Assembly: GCA_014529385.2 (NCBI GenBank)
Contig: CM043962.1
Span: 85,930,180 to 85,994,179 of the forward strand
Source of the DNA: Adiantum capillus-veneris
Lineage: Eukaryota; Streptophyta; Polypodiopsida; Polypodiales; Pteridaceae
Direction of reading: 5' to 3'
DNA length: 64,000 nucleotides
Position numbers and translations under genes: made by a program. The notes beneath the pieces were generated by a model. It worked only from the letters and a program-made list of their open reading frames with translations. It had not been told where the DNA came from and did not search any database. Numbering within the stretch: the stretch's first letter is position 1; the number at the start of each line of letters is the position of its first letter. Positions 33,958 to 44,403 of the stretch are shown here, in pieces.

Positions 33958-35770
33958 CTACACCCATCATCTCCATGCAATGTGCAAACGGCTCGGTGGG
34001 TGGGCCCTTTGCGAGAGCATTTGCAGGGTTATCCATATGAACCTAGACTAGCTCAAGGCACTTGCTACCCCATATGTCTTGTATCACACAATAATGGACT
34101 TCTATGTGTTTTGACTTGGAGAAAAACATAGGGTTATTCGTCGCTAAAGCAATCGCACTCTGGCTATCACAATGTAGCACTGGAGTCTGCATAATGCCAA
34201 GATCTCCCACTATGTGAGCTAACCATATAGCTTCCTTGCTAGAATCACAAACTTCCACATACTATGCCTCAATGGTGGAAGATGACGTACAATTTTGGAG
34301 ACATGATTTCCATGTCACGACTCCTCCAATAAATAGGAAAACATAGCAAGATGTGGATCTTCGACTATCCACACAATCCGCATTTATGCAAACCACAATG
34401 GATGCATCACTATTCCCAAAGCATAAGCACTTGTGTGCCGTACCTTTTAGATATCTAAAAATGTGCTTCACTGCTTCCCAATGCTTTCAGCCTGGATTTA
34501 CCATAAATTTGCTAACCACTCCCATTGCAAAAGCAATGTCCAATCTCGTGGCTACCATGGCATACATAAGACTACCAACTGCTGAAGAATATGAAACCTT
34601 GGCCATTTTTTCTTTCTCAGCATAAGATTTGGGAGCATCATTCTTGCTAAGTTTTTCATATGCCTGCATATGGGTACTCAATGTAGCCTCCCCCCTGCAT
34701 ATTAAAATGTTGCGAGGCCTTGTGGATATACTTTTTCGGTGACAACTCTGGTATTCCACATTTTCTATCCCTTTTGATATGCATACCAAGAAAGTTACTT
34801 GCATCTCCCAAAGCTTTTATAAAAAATTGCGTGCTAAGTGACTTGTTCAAGATGGTAATCTCATCTTAAGACTTCCTAGCAATGATCATATCATCAACAT
34901 AGAGTATCAAGATGATAAGTCAACTTCTTGGTATACAAGCAATGATCTTTCTAACTGCATGTATTTGTCAAACTTCATGTACCATTGTCTTGAGCCCTGC
35001 TCCCGGGGCGGTCACTTTTTAGAATGTGTATGATATCACGTGAGTTAACTGGAGAGGATTATTAAAAGACCAAAATGTATAAAAATGTATACATACAGAG
35101 GGGGGTGGGGGTTTTTTAAATAGGCTCATAGTGTAAGTATAGTATGTATATTGGGGTATTATCAATTACCTCTTGAACGCACGTGATATAGGGGTCTTTT
35201 GATAAGTGACTGCCCCGGGGCCCTGCTTTAGTCCATACAATGCCTTATGCAATTTACACGCTTGTTCTGCCCTCATAGGCTTTTTAGGTTTGACTTCAAA
35301 ACCCTCTGACTGTTTCATGTAGACATTCTGCGATCCTTATGAAGGAAAGTTGTCTTCACATTCATCTGGACAAGTTCCAAGTCCTCAATTGCTACTAATT
35401 CAAGCACAATATGCAATGTAGTCATCTTGACTACAGGAGAGAAAATCTTATCAAAATCCATGCCTTTCTTTTTCTTCAAACCCTTAGCAACCAATCTAAC
35501 CTTATACTTAGGTTCAGGATCTTCCACCCTGTACTTCTTCTTATACGCCCATTTGCAAGGCAAATCTTGTTTGCCCTCTAGTAACTCTGTCAATTCCCAA
35601 GTTTCATTTGCCATCATCGAGCTATACTCAAATTGCATTTCTTGTTCCCACTTCACGCTATCTTCCATCTCAATAGCCTCTTGGTAGCAGGTAGGCTCTC
35701 CACAGTCAATGACCAACAAATAGTCTAACCCTATATGAAAATGCTTAGGGACATGAGAGACATGCATAGA
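33958..35770 (-). pseudogene. pol: Reverse transcriptase and RNase H of element D
   Basis: Minus strand: RT starts near 35770 with TCYQEAIEME, CKWAYKKKY, VRLVAKGLKKKKGMDFDKIF, SPVVKMTTLH and LVQMNVKTTFLH. The catalytic box reads LYVDDMIIA near 34871-34910. The RNase H region has MKHIFRYLKGT (34471), SRRSTSCYVFLF, DSQSAIALATN (34150) and KHIEVHYCVI. The frame ends HCMEMMGV with a stop at 33958-33960. A 218-bp MITE interrupts the RT at 35002-35219, and several stops are present. The enzyme would have copied element RNA into DNA. Confidence 0.88.
35002..35219. mobile_element. hAT-type MITE inside the RT of element D
   Basis: 218 bp with inverted ends CCCGGGGCGGTCACTT and (right end, reverse complement) CCCGGGGCAGTCACTT, one mismatch in 16. 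Flanked by an 8-bp direct duplication GCCCTGCT (34994-35001 and 35220-35227). An 8-bp duplication is the hallmark of hAT elements. Inner ends share a second phrase (atatcacgtg). It has no coding capacity. Confidence 0.85.
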
Positions 35771-35774
35771 TCTC

Positions 35775-36830
35775 CTTACTATCTGACAACTAGACGCTAG
35801 ACTCTACTCTCTCAAGAGCATCACTAGCTCTCTTTGGAGCATCACTAGTGGTAGGTACATCAATAGTAGACTGAGCTATTTGCATAAGTGGACTTGAGGC
35901 TAGATCCTCGAATCTCACTTTGCAATACTCAACCTCTTTCATAGGCTATCTATGCATCTTTGATTTGTTAAAGATCACTTGTGAGCTATGAATGACTCTT
36001 TGAGATTCTGGGTGCCAGAGATGATAACCCATCTCTCCATCTGCACTGTAGCCAATAAGATGCATTTGTGTGACTTGGGGTCTAGCTTCTTTTTAAGCTC
36101 TTTAGGCACATGAGAATTCCTCACACCCAAAAACACATAATTGAGCTTCTTGCGTATCCACACCTCCTACGCAATATTGTAGTTTGATGGTGTATTAGGC
36201 GACCTATTGATGATATGCACTACTGTCATAACAACCTCTTTCCAAAACTCTTGGAGTAAATATGCCATAGATAATGGAAGTGAATGTCTCCTAAATAGTT
36301 CTATTCATACACTCAACAAATCCATTCTGAGTAAGTGTGTATGGTGTACTGAACTATCTTCTAATGCCTCCTTTGCTATAGAAGTCCTTAAACTCAGTGG
36401 AGACATACTCTCCCCCATTGTCAGCGCGCAAAGCCTTTAACTTCTTGCTTGACTGCTTCTCAACTATAGCTACGAACTTTTAGAAGAAATTAAAGACTTC
36501 CTCTTTCCTCTTCAAGAGGAAGACCCACACCTAGAGATTTATGTGATGGAGGCTTGCATAGATTGATATGAACCAATGCCGATGAGGTAAGCCTATCCAT
36601 TTCCCATGTATGAATGTTAGGAAATATAATGCCCCCCTAGAGATTTATGTGATGGAGGCTTGCATAGATTGCTATGAACCAATGGCGATGAGGTAAGCCT
36701 AGTCCGTTTCCCATATATGCAATGCTCACACAAATTGAAATTAGAATAGTTTAAGACACCAATATAGCCAAAATGGTGCAATTGCTTCATTCCCTTCTGA
36801 CTCATACACCCAAGCTAGCTATGCCACAAC
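35775..36830 (-). pseudogene. Integrase region of element D
   Basis: Minus strand: GAG-pre-integrase motif MSQKGMKQLHHFGYIG and FNLCEHCIYGKRTR (36805-36650), with the zinc finger C-x2-C. Catalytic core pieces RADNGGEYVSTEFKDF (near 36425-36375) and QNGFVECMNR (near 36340-36310), the second Asp and the Glu of the DDE triad. A 106-bp tandem duplication (36531 and 36637) breaks the core. Integrase would insert the cDNA into the genome. Confidence 0.85.
36531..36740. repeat. 106-bp tandem duplication in integrase of D
   Basis: ctagagatttatgtgatgga begins at 36531 and at 36637. Confidence 0.85.
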
Positions 36831-37056
36831 TCAGTAGAAGGCAGCTTGGCTTACAGAGATAGAATTCTCTTACACACTAGAGACATACAAAGAATATAAT
36901 GAGCCAGAATTTGGGCCTTTGAGCATTACCAAGTTACCTTTTTGATTATCCAGGAACCATTGCCAAACATTGTAGTGTATCCAATATCATCAAGTTGTCT
37001 TGCTGAAACCAAGCTCTTAGTTAGCTTTGGCACATGTCTAACATTTTGAAGCATGA

Positions 37057-37170
37057 ACTCATTACCATTATGCATACACCCCGTCTCATCTCCAATTCCA
37101 CATACACTTCAAAGCATAAACTCATTACCATTATGCATACACCCCGTCACATCTCCAATTTCACATATCT
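37057..37170. repeat. 63-bp tandem duplication in element D
   Basis: actcattaccattatgcata begins at 37057 and at 37120. Confidence 0.85.
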
Positions 37171-37712
37171 CAAGTTGATGAGAATTGCCCAGCTTAATTG
37201 AACTGTGTAGAAGCATAACTGGAGAACCACTCCATGTGAGGACTAACATGAAAATTGGCCCCTGAGTCGATAATCCAATTCTGTGCATAGCATTCATTAA
37301 GAGCTAATAAACTCAAATCAAAATTGAAGAATAGTACATCTTATGATTGCGGAATTTAAAAACAACATCAACATATGGAGACTCAACCACATTGAGCTCC
37401 TTTATCTTTACAATGCTTTTAGGAGGTGCACGACTTACAACATGGCTTTACCCTTTGCTCTTTGCAATAGACCACAATATTTTTTCATGTGTCCTTTTCT
37501 TGTGACGATGGTAGCATTGAATGTGCCTCGTGTCACACCCACGACTCTTGTTACACACATTCGTGCGATCTTCAGAACGATTACGACTACGACTAGGACC
37601 TCTTTGTCATCGATAGTTTTTTTGTCTACTTCTACTAGCCATATATGCATTACCATGTCCACTAGTGCTAAGAGATTGATGTTGAATCTCTTTCGTGGCA
37701 AAGTACTAGTAA

Positions 37713-37968
37713 CATCATTGAAATCAAGCTTGTCCTGAGGGGTAGAGTTACTCATGGTAGTGTTAAACATATCCCATGATGCGGACAAAGAGCATAGAAA
37801 GAAAATGACTTTCAGACATCACTGAAAACAAGCTTGTCCTGAGGGGTAGAGTTACTAATGGTAGTGTTAAACATATCCCATGATGCGGACAAAGAGCATA
37901 GAAAGAAAATGACTTTCAGACATCACTGAAAACAAGCTTGTCCTGAGGGGTAGAGTTACTAATGGTAG
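37713..37968. repeat. 104-bp tandem array in gag of D, third unit split by element B
   Basis: Units start at 37713, 37817 and 37921 (catca.tgaaa.caagcttgt). The third unit stops at 37968 and resumes after element B at 48644-48698 (tgttaaacatatcccatgat...). Confidence 0.9.
37964..37968. repeat. Target site duplication of element B, left copy (GGTAG)
   Basis: Same five bases at 48639-48643. Confidence 0.92.
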
Positions 37969-38572
37969 TGTTAACCCTCACGGCTCACGGACACCCTATC
38001 ACCTACGAGACGGACGTTGTAACCTATGGTGGACATTGTATTATTTATTTGGTAGAGTCAGGTACCGGGCTTGTCAGTCCAATAGGAAAAGGGTAAGAGT
38101 GATCGCCGATGAGAGGCGCACTCTAATTGGGACATTCAAGGGATTAGTTGGCTAAGCATGGGCGCCCAAGTGTGAATGGGGTGAGCTCATATAAAAGCCA
38201 ACTAAACCTAAAATTCACTCATTCTCTCATTTGTGCAATGCAAGAAGAGTGCTCTTGCTCCATCTCCTTCTCCATCTCCTTGTGTACTAGTGTGTGTGTG
38301 TGTACTTGAGAGAGAGAGAGAGAGAGTGTGTGTGTGTGATCGAGCATTGCGGCGGCACGACGGCGGTGAAGCGGTTGAGCGCGACATAGCGGCGTCTCCT
38401 TCTTCTTCACGGCGAGGAATCCTCCACGGCAGGAGCATAGAGCGGCGAGTGACACACCATTGCCCTCTTTTGAGATTACTAGTTAAGCTAGTTGTGTGCT
38501 TGGAGCCGTCTGTGGCTCGCACACAGTGTTAAGGCAAGTCCCTTGCTTCGACAGTGCGGCAAGGAGCGCACA
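37969..38572 (+). repeat. 5' LTR of element B
   Basis: 604 bp. TATA box tataaaag at 38190-38197. Contains a CT-rich stretch and GT/GA microsatellites that differ in length from the 3' copy. Confidence 0.93.
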
Positions 38573-38576
38573 TTTT

Positions 38577-38594
38577 TGGCGCCGTTGCCGGGGA
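38577..38594 (+). other. Primer-binding site of element B (tRNA-Asp)
   Basis: TGGCGCCGTTGCCGGGGA is the exact complement of the 3' end of plant tRNA-Asp(GTC) with CCA added. It starts 4 bases after the LTR. Athila-like elements are reported to use this tRNA. Confidence 0.92.
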
Positions 38595-39654
38595 ATTGCC
38601 CTGCACTAAGCCCAAGAGGCACTTTGTGCTTCTTCTATGAGTGGTTTGTAGTAGGAAAGAAGAGGAAGAGGAAGAGGAATGAGTTATTTTTTTGCAAGTT
38701 GTTAATTTCTGTATTGTCTGCAAGTTCTGTGATTTCTGCATAATCTTGTGTTTTCTGTTTGCACACACTCTTTGCACAATTAGTAGTCATTAGCTTGTTC
38801 GCAGTGAATGAGTAAGTAGGTAGACAGTTAGCAATTTCTGTTTGCACACAGTCTGTACACAATTTTCTGTTAAGGTTTGCCTGCACACAGTCTTTGCACA
38901 GTAAGGTAGTGAGAGAGGAAGTAGGTGGACAGTTAGCTCACTGTCAGTAAGCAGTTAGCAGAGTGGTTAACAGATTAGTTAGTGGTTAGCAGCACTGTTA
39001 GTAAGTAGATAAGGTAGTGAGCTGTGAGCTGTTGACAGAGAGGATAGGTAGGTGTTGACAGTGTGTGTGGCCAAGAAAGGGTCACCTAAACCGCGCGCGG
39101 TCGTCGCCTTAAGAAAAAAAAGAAAAAAAAAAGAAAATTAAAAAAAAATATATATTTTTTGTAAAAAATCCGAAAATATTTAAGCGTGAGTGCTGGGGGC
39201 TACACTAAAATTTTGAGCCCAAGCCCAAGCCCAGGCCTCAGTCCTGAGTCTTATGATAGATACTAGACTCACTCTTATATATATACCCTACCCCCTCAAG
39301 AGGGAATGAGAGCATGTGGGGCAAGTCCTCCACTCTCCTCCCTTCTCTTCCCACTTGCACCCTTAGACTTTCTAATTTGAGCCTAGTTCCCTACTAGAAA
39401 TTGACGGTTTTAGGGATTCCGAGGGCATAAAGTGACCAAACGGAGGGCTGTAAAGCATGGCACGTCCCTCTGACCGAGACGCTCGTTTTGAGCTATCATA
39501 CGTTCTATTCTATAGCTGGGTCAGGAAAAAAAGGACCAAAAAATAAAAAAAAATAAAAAAATTAAGAAAAGACTTGGGTTGCAAAACACCCAAAAATACT
39601 AGGTGAGCAGTCTTCACGGGCACTCACTGACAACTTCTAGGGGATCAAAGTCAT
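38595..39654 (+). other. Leader of element B
   Basis: About 1.06 kb without a convincing gene. It has many short repeated phrases (tttgcacacag, agtaagtag, cagttagca) between 38750 and 39060, A-rich stretches near 39110-39160 and 39520-39570, and a region (39220-39250) shared with the leader of A. Confidence 0.75.
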
Positions 39655-42600
39655 ATGAACCTACGCTCTGGACAAGTGTTAGAGCACGAGAATATTGGTA
39701 GTGCCTCCATTTACGCGGGCACCCATTATTCCTCCACCCTAGGTTCTGGACCTTCGGTCGGGACTCAAGGTAGCGCGACCCAAGATCCTCATACCGCGTC
39801 TAGTGATTCTTCCTCTGACTACGAAGTCATGGAGGGGTATCCTACACCAAACCCTGATAGTTCAAGTCAAGACATGCATGCCATGGGCCCACGGCCCGGG
39901 TCGAGCGTGTTTAGCCGCTTAAAAGAAACCCTTAGTAGAGCTACTCGCTCCGAACATGCGGTTAATGAAATAAATGAAGGGAGTGGGGAAGTAAATTCGT
40001 CATTCATGCCTAAAATAGACCCTATGCTTCTTGAGAGTGTGCATGTGAATGTTCCATCCACTGCACCTCCTGATCCTTTAGGACTATCTCCCTTTGAGGT
40101 TTTACTACCCGATGGTAGGAGTCTTGCCGAAGTACAAGAGATCGAACACTATATGCAAGAAACAAGGGAGAGGGAAATTGAGAACCTACGAAGGCTAGAA
40201 AAAAGTCGAGCCCTGAAAGCAAAGGCTCCTATGACAACAATCATGCCAGCCGAGCAACCGAGTGCTCCCAAGGTAGGAGTCACGGAGGGGCAAGCGATGG
40301 GGAGCAATAATGCTTCCACTTCGAGGGAAACCTCCAGCACGCAAGGCCTAGATAGGATATTCCTAAACGAAAATTGGGAGTATGACCTACAAGCAGAAGC
40401 TTTAACTGATCAGTACACAGGACACACCTATCATGTGGGTTGGTTAGATGTTCTACAATCCACATCGGGTGCTACTAGCATAGATGAGCAACAACAGAAA
40501 GTCTGTGATGTCCTCCATAGGATTGTTGAGTTAGAAAGACAGAACACAGGGATCAACATGCCTTCAACAGGCCTAATGAGATTCTTGGATACGGGAAAGG
40601 CCAACCAACCAACCCTATCACAAATGGAGACTCCCTCAGTGAGCCCCATTGATCCTCCATATGTTGTTTCGCCAAGAGCCTCAATACAATCTGAGCCCAT
40701 AAGTGGCAGCTTTACCTTCCCAGATCTAGCTCATCTTTCTCTTAATGACACTACGGCTACCATGCATATCTCAGTGGTGAGCATGACAAGAAGTACACCA
40801 TGGAGTTCATTTGTTAATACTGCGCTGATGCCTAGTAGCACAGTGCCCCCAACTATACCTACATGTATGTATCAATCATGTGCACCTGTCGTACCTCAGC
40901 CTCATGTAGCTCCTACACCTCCGATTATTCCAAGAGCTTACAATCCACAATGGCATTATCCAAGCTCTTATACAAGTGGAGCCATGCCATTTAATAATAA
41001 CATGCCATATCATGCACCCCCTATGCCTAGGGCCACGCCTGTAAACTTTGGACCACTGTCTGGTACACCACCATACGAAATATGGGACCCAAGAGCCGCG
41101 TGTATGCCAAGGCCAAGGCCAACTCCCATCTCACATGTGGTTCCAGGAGCACATACACCCATTATACCTGCTCAAATAGGAGATTTGGCAGCATTTTCTC
41201 AAACTATCGGTCGCTCTATTGCGGAAAACATACGAAGTGCACCTGATAGAGAGCCTAGGAGCAAGGCAGTTCAAGTAGCTAAGCTCGTACAGAAATTCAG
41301 TGGAGACGGAGATGCTAGAAAGCATATGGAAGTCTTTGAACATGTGTGCGATTCCTTGGAAGAGCACAATGAGCTACATAAGTGTAAGGCTTTGAGTTTG
41401 ACCCTAAGCGGAAAGGCTGGAGATTGGTATAGAACCTTAAGAGTAGAAGAGAAAACGATCTACTCTACTCTTAGGAGATTGTTCTTGAAAGAGCACATAC
41501 GAGAGGGAGTACTTTGGGGTGTAGCCTCTCAGCTCCAGAAAGCTAACGAGAAGAAGGTGAATCCGTGAGAGACTTCATTAGTCGCCTAAAGAATTTGAAT
41601 TCTCGATGCAATCCAAACGAGCGATTCAACAACAACCAATTTCTCGATAGATTCATTAGGGGACTACGACATGAAAGTATCTATAATGGCCTAGTCATTA
41701 GAGGTATCACTATATGGGAAGCAGTCACCATGAATGCAATCCAATTGGAGGATAATTTAATGATTGCAGGAGAAAGAGTGTCTGCCGAGCCGAAGTCTAG
41801 TAGCTCGCAAGCGTCAGGGCATGAGCCAATGAAGATAAAGCCAATCGTGAAAGAGCAAACGATATCTGCGATGACTTTGGCAGATCTCACCAAGGCCATC
41901 CAAGAAAGCCTTAGGGGTAATCGTGCTCCACAAAACACTCATATGTATCCAAGAAGGGAGCAACAATGGTGCTCAATTCGCTTGGGCCCACATACTACGA
42001 GTGAATGCCCTACTTTCAGAGTAAAGTTTAACGGGACTTGTAACACGTGTGGTAGGTATGGCCATCAAGCGAAGGATTGCCTAATGCTTAAACGCATCAT
42101 GGAAAATAGACCGCCTATAGCTTGGGCAGACTCACCTCGAGTTCCTACATTGATGCCTACCCCACCCATGGAGCAACAGTTGCCATTACAGCACATGGTC
42201 CCTAGAACCCAAAATGTGGTCCAAACCACACCGTTGCCACCTCCACTGCTAGGACCGCAACCCCCTCATCCAAGAGTTACACCTATGAGCCAAATATGTT
42301 GCGAGTCATCTAGTACTTATGTAGATTGCGAAGAGGACATAGACTCTAGTATCACCTATGGAGTCGACATGCTTGAGGAGTGTCCCATGTACTATATGGA
42401 AGACCATTGGGGACAAGTAAAACCTGTATATCAAGTAGCTGCTCTTGCGGCAAGAGGCCAAAATATCAACTACACTGCTAAGAGACCACCTCTTCAGTGC
42501 TACGAATGTGGTGGACCACATCGAGTAGCTGAGTGCCCCATTAGAATGCAAAAGAATGCTGCACTAATGCAAACAAGTCAAGGGAGTGCATTGGCAATGC

Positions 42601-43073
42601 CAATACTCACTTGTAATCGTTGTGGCATAGATCATTTGATCGCACAGTGTCCTAACAATCCAAACGCACCGAAAATCACGCCATTGAACTTAATAGAGAT
42701 TGTTGATGGGACACCACCAACTATAAACATAGTACTAGTAAACGCACTCAGACGATCGATGCTCCAAAAACAAAATTATATTCTTGAGGAAAGAGATACG
42801 GCATCAATTGCCCAATCTCAGAAAAAGAAGAAAACACGAAGAAAGAGATCGCAAAAAGCAGCGAAGTCAGACCCCAGCTCAAAGACCAACATAGGGACTG
42901 GTGATGACCCCGTATATATGAACGACGTTGAAGAAGATTCTGATTCAGGTGAAACCATGGAGACCAAAACGACCACTAACATAGAAACCAACAAGGAAGA
43001 TCTTCATGAGCCACAATGGCTAGGATCCAAAAAGAAGATAGGAACTTACCCAAACCCCTACAGAGGAGATTGA
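39655..43073 (+). pseudogene. gag: gag of element B, one frameshift
   Basis: Two long frames (39655-41568, 637 aa; 41565-43073, 502 aa) joined by a 1-bp loss near 41555 inside the Gag core. The first about 530 residues have no recognised domain: acidic and Ser-rich, then Pro/Met-rich. The Gag core follows (KFSGDGDARKHMEVFEHV, SGKAGDWYRTL, RDFISRLKNLN, DRFIRGLRHESIYNGL). Four zinc-knuckle sites follow: degraded CSIRLGPHTTSEC (41970), canonical CNTCGRYGHQAKDC (42039), CYECGGPHRVAEC (42499) and CNRCGIDHLIAQC (42613). A basic KKKKTRRKRSQK stretch lies near 42823. ATG 39655 gives MNLRSGQ. The gene is nearly complete, so a young copy is likely. Confidence 0.88.
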
Positions 43074-44025
43074 GCGAGTCAAGCAATTAAGGATTTTGGT
43101 AGAAGATACCCAAAGGGATCTAGAACCAGCACCTAGGAAGATCCAAATTACAGACACCGTGTTCCCTACGCAACAACAACCTCACCAACTCCATAGACCC
43201 TTGGACATACCTAGTGTCAACCAAGAAGAAAGTGACTTAAAGTCATGGGAAAGTGGGCGTACTTACTTCTTGATGGAAAGAATGTTTGCAGAGGGACTAC
43301 CTGATCCTATCAAAGAAATGGAGATCCCATCTTCCCCACGTCAAGGGAATGAAGTCCAAAAGGTGCCGTTAAACATTGCGAAATTGATGGATTTCATGTC
43401 TTCAGAAGTTAGAACCACCATCATGTCCAAACTATATAAAGACCCTGAGCTAGTCTCAGCTCTTCGAGCCTTCCTCAATGGAGAACTAAAGTTTGGGCTA
43501 CCACAATTTGCACAGATGGATGGAGCTGCAGAGATGCCAATAGAGGAGGAACACATAGATCCACAACCCAACCTAGATGAGAACCTTGTTATAGAAATAC
43601 CTGTTAACAAGTTGGGGCAATACTTTGAAGGTGATGAATCTAATGCTACTCTACCAATCACTACTAAAGGATTAACTGTAAAGGGGGTCCTTGATGGTGG
43701 TGCGGGAGTCAGCATGGTGACAAAGAGTTGTTGGGAGTCTATGGGGAGACCTCACCTTGAAGCCACAAGCGTAGTGGTAAAAATGGCTAATGGATCTATT
43801 GTTACGCCTATTGGAATGCTAAAGGATCTCAGGATCAAGGTCTTGGGACACAAGGTAAGGCAGACTTTCATTGTTATGGATTTTTCCAAGCATCCTATGT
43901 CATTTGAGATGATCTTAGGGCGTCCATTCATGAGGGAAGCAAAAATGGTGCATGACTGGTCCAAAAACCACGTCTACTTACAGTTCCAAGACTCTGTCAT
44001 TCGAGTTGATCTTTTAAGTGGTTGA
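43074..44025 (+). pseudogene. Gag-proximal protease (DGGA type) of element B
   Basis: The 309-aa frame at 43096-44025 has VKGVLDGGAGVSMVTKSC (DGGA from 43692), VVVKMANGSI, and MILGRPFMREA (43908), ending DSVIRVDLLSG at a stop (tga, 44023-44025). It joins gag by a 1-bp frameshift near 43060. A and B agree on DGGA, so this variant belongs to the family rather than being a mutation of one copy. Confidence 0.82.
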
Positions 44026-44403
44026 ACGCATCCTCTAGGAAATAAATTCATCATTGATAATCGATCAGACACAACAATTCACTGAGCTCCATTACAGTAT
44101 TGTTACACGTGTAACGAAGACACGGATATTGGGGAGAACTCTCCTTAAATGGATATCCTACCCGGAATGGCTGAGTCAGACAATGTCGATTGGGTACACC
44201 TAGCGGCAACTATAGATACATGGGGAGCTAGAGGAACAACCTGGGTAACACCAGATGGGGAAGAGATACCACACATTGCACCAGTAAACATGTTAGGTGT
44301 AGCGCATGTAACATTCGATGATAAGAAAGAGGCACACCTACCTAAGAAAGAGGCACACCTACCTGAGAGGATAGGAGAAAGAAGTGGTTTGATAGCCATT
44401 TAA
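44026..44403 (+). pseudogene. Protease-RT linker remnant and deletion junction of B
   Basis: Aligns with A 8380-8670 (ESDNVDWVH, IDTWGARGTTWVT) but has stops. Homology to A ends near 44320. A 21-bp unit (aagaaagaggcacacctacc plus t) then occurs twice (44323-44343 and 44344-44364), and text matching A 11880 onward starts directly after it. Confidence 0.85.
44323..44364. repeat. 21-bp tandem duplication at the deletion junction
   Basis: Two exact copies at the exact place where RT, RNase H and integrase core are missing. Confidence 0.9.

Larger units (their letters stand above)
36831..37968 (-). pseudogene. gag: Protease/gag 3' part of element D
   Basis: Minus strand from the insertion point of B: SLSASWDMFNTT (37788), a degraded zinc knuckle (CYH then GHMKKYC near 37480-37510) and LLQRAKGKA, then the protease region around 37300 (NWIIDSGA-like text: QNWIIDSG near 37270). 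A 63-bp duplication (37057 and 37120) and the 104-bp array lie here. Confidence 0.75.

Noticed and set aside
38577-38594. tRNA-Asp gene fragment
   Set aside because: Only the 18 bases complementary to the tRNA 3' end are present, directly after an LTR, so it is a primer-binding site.
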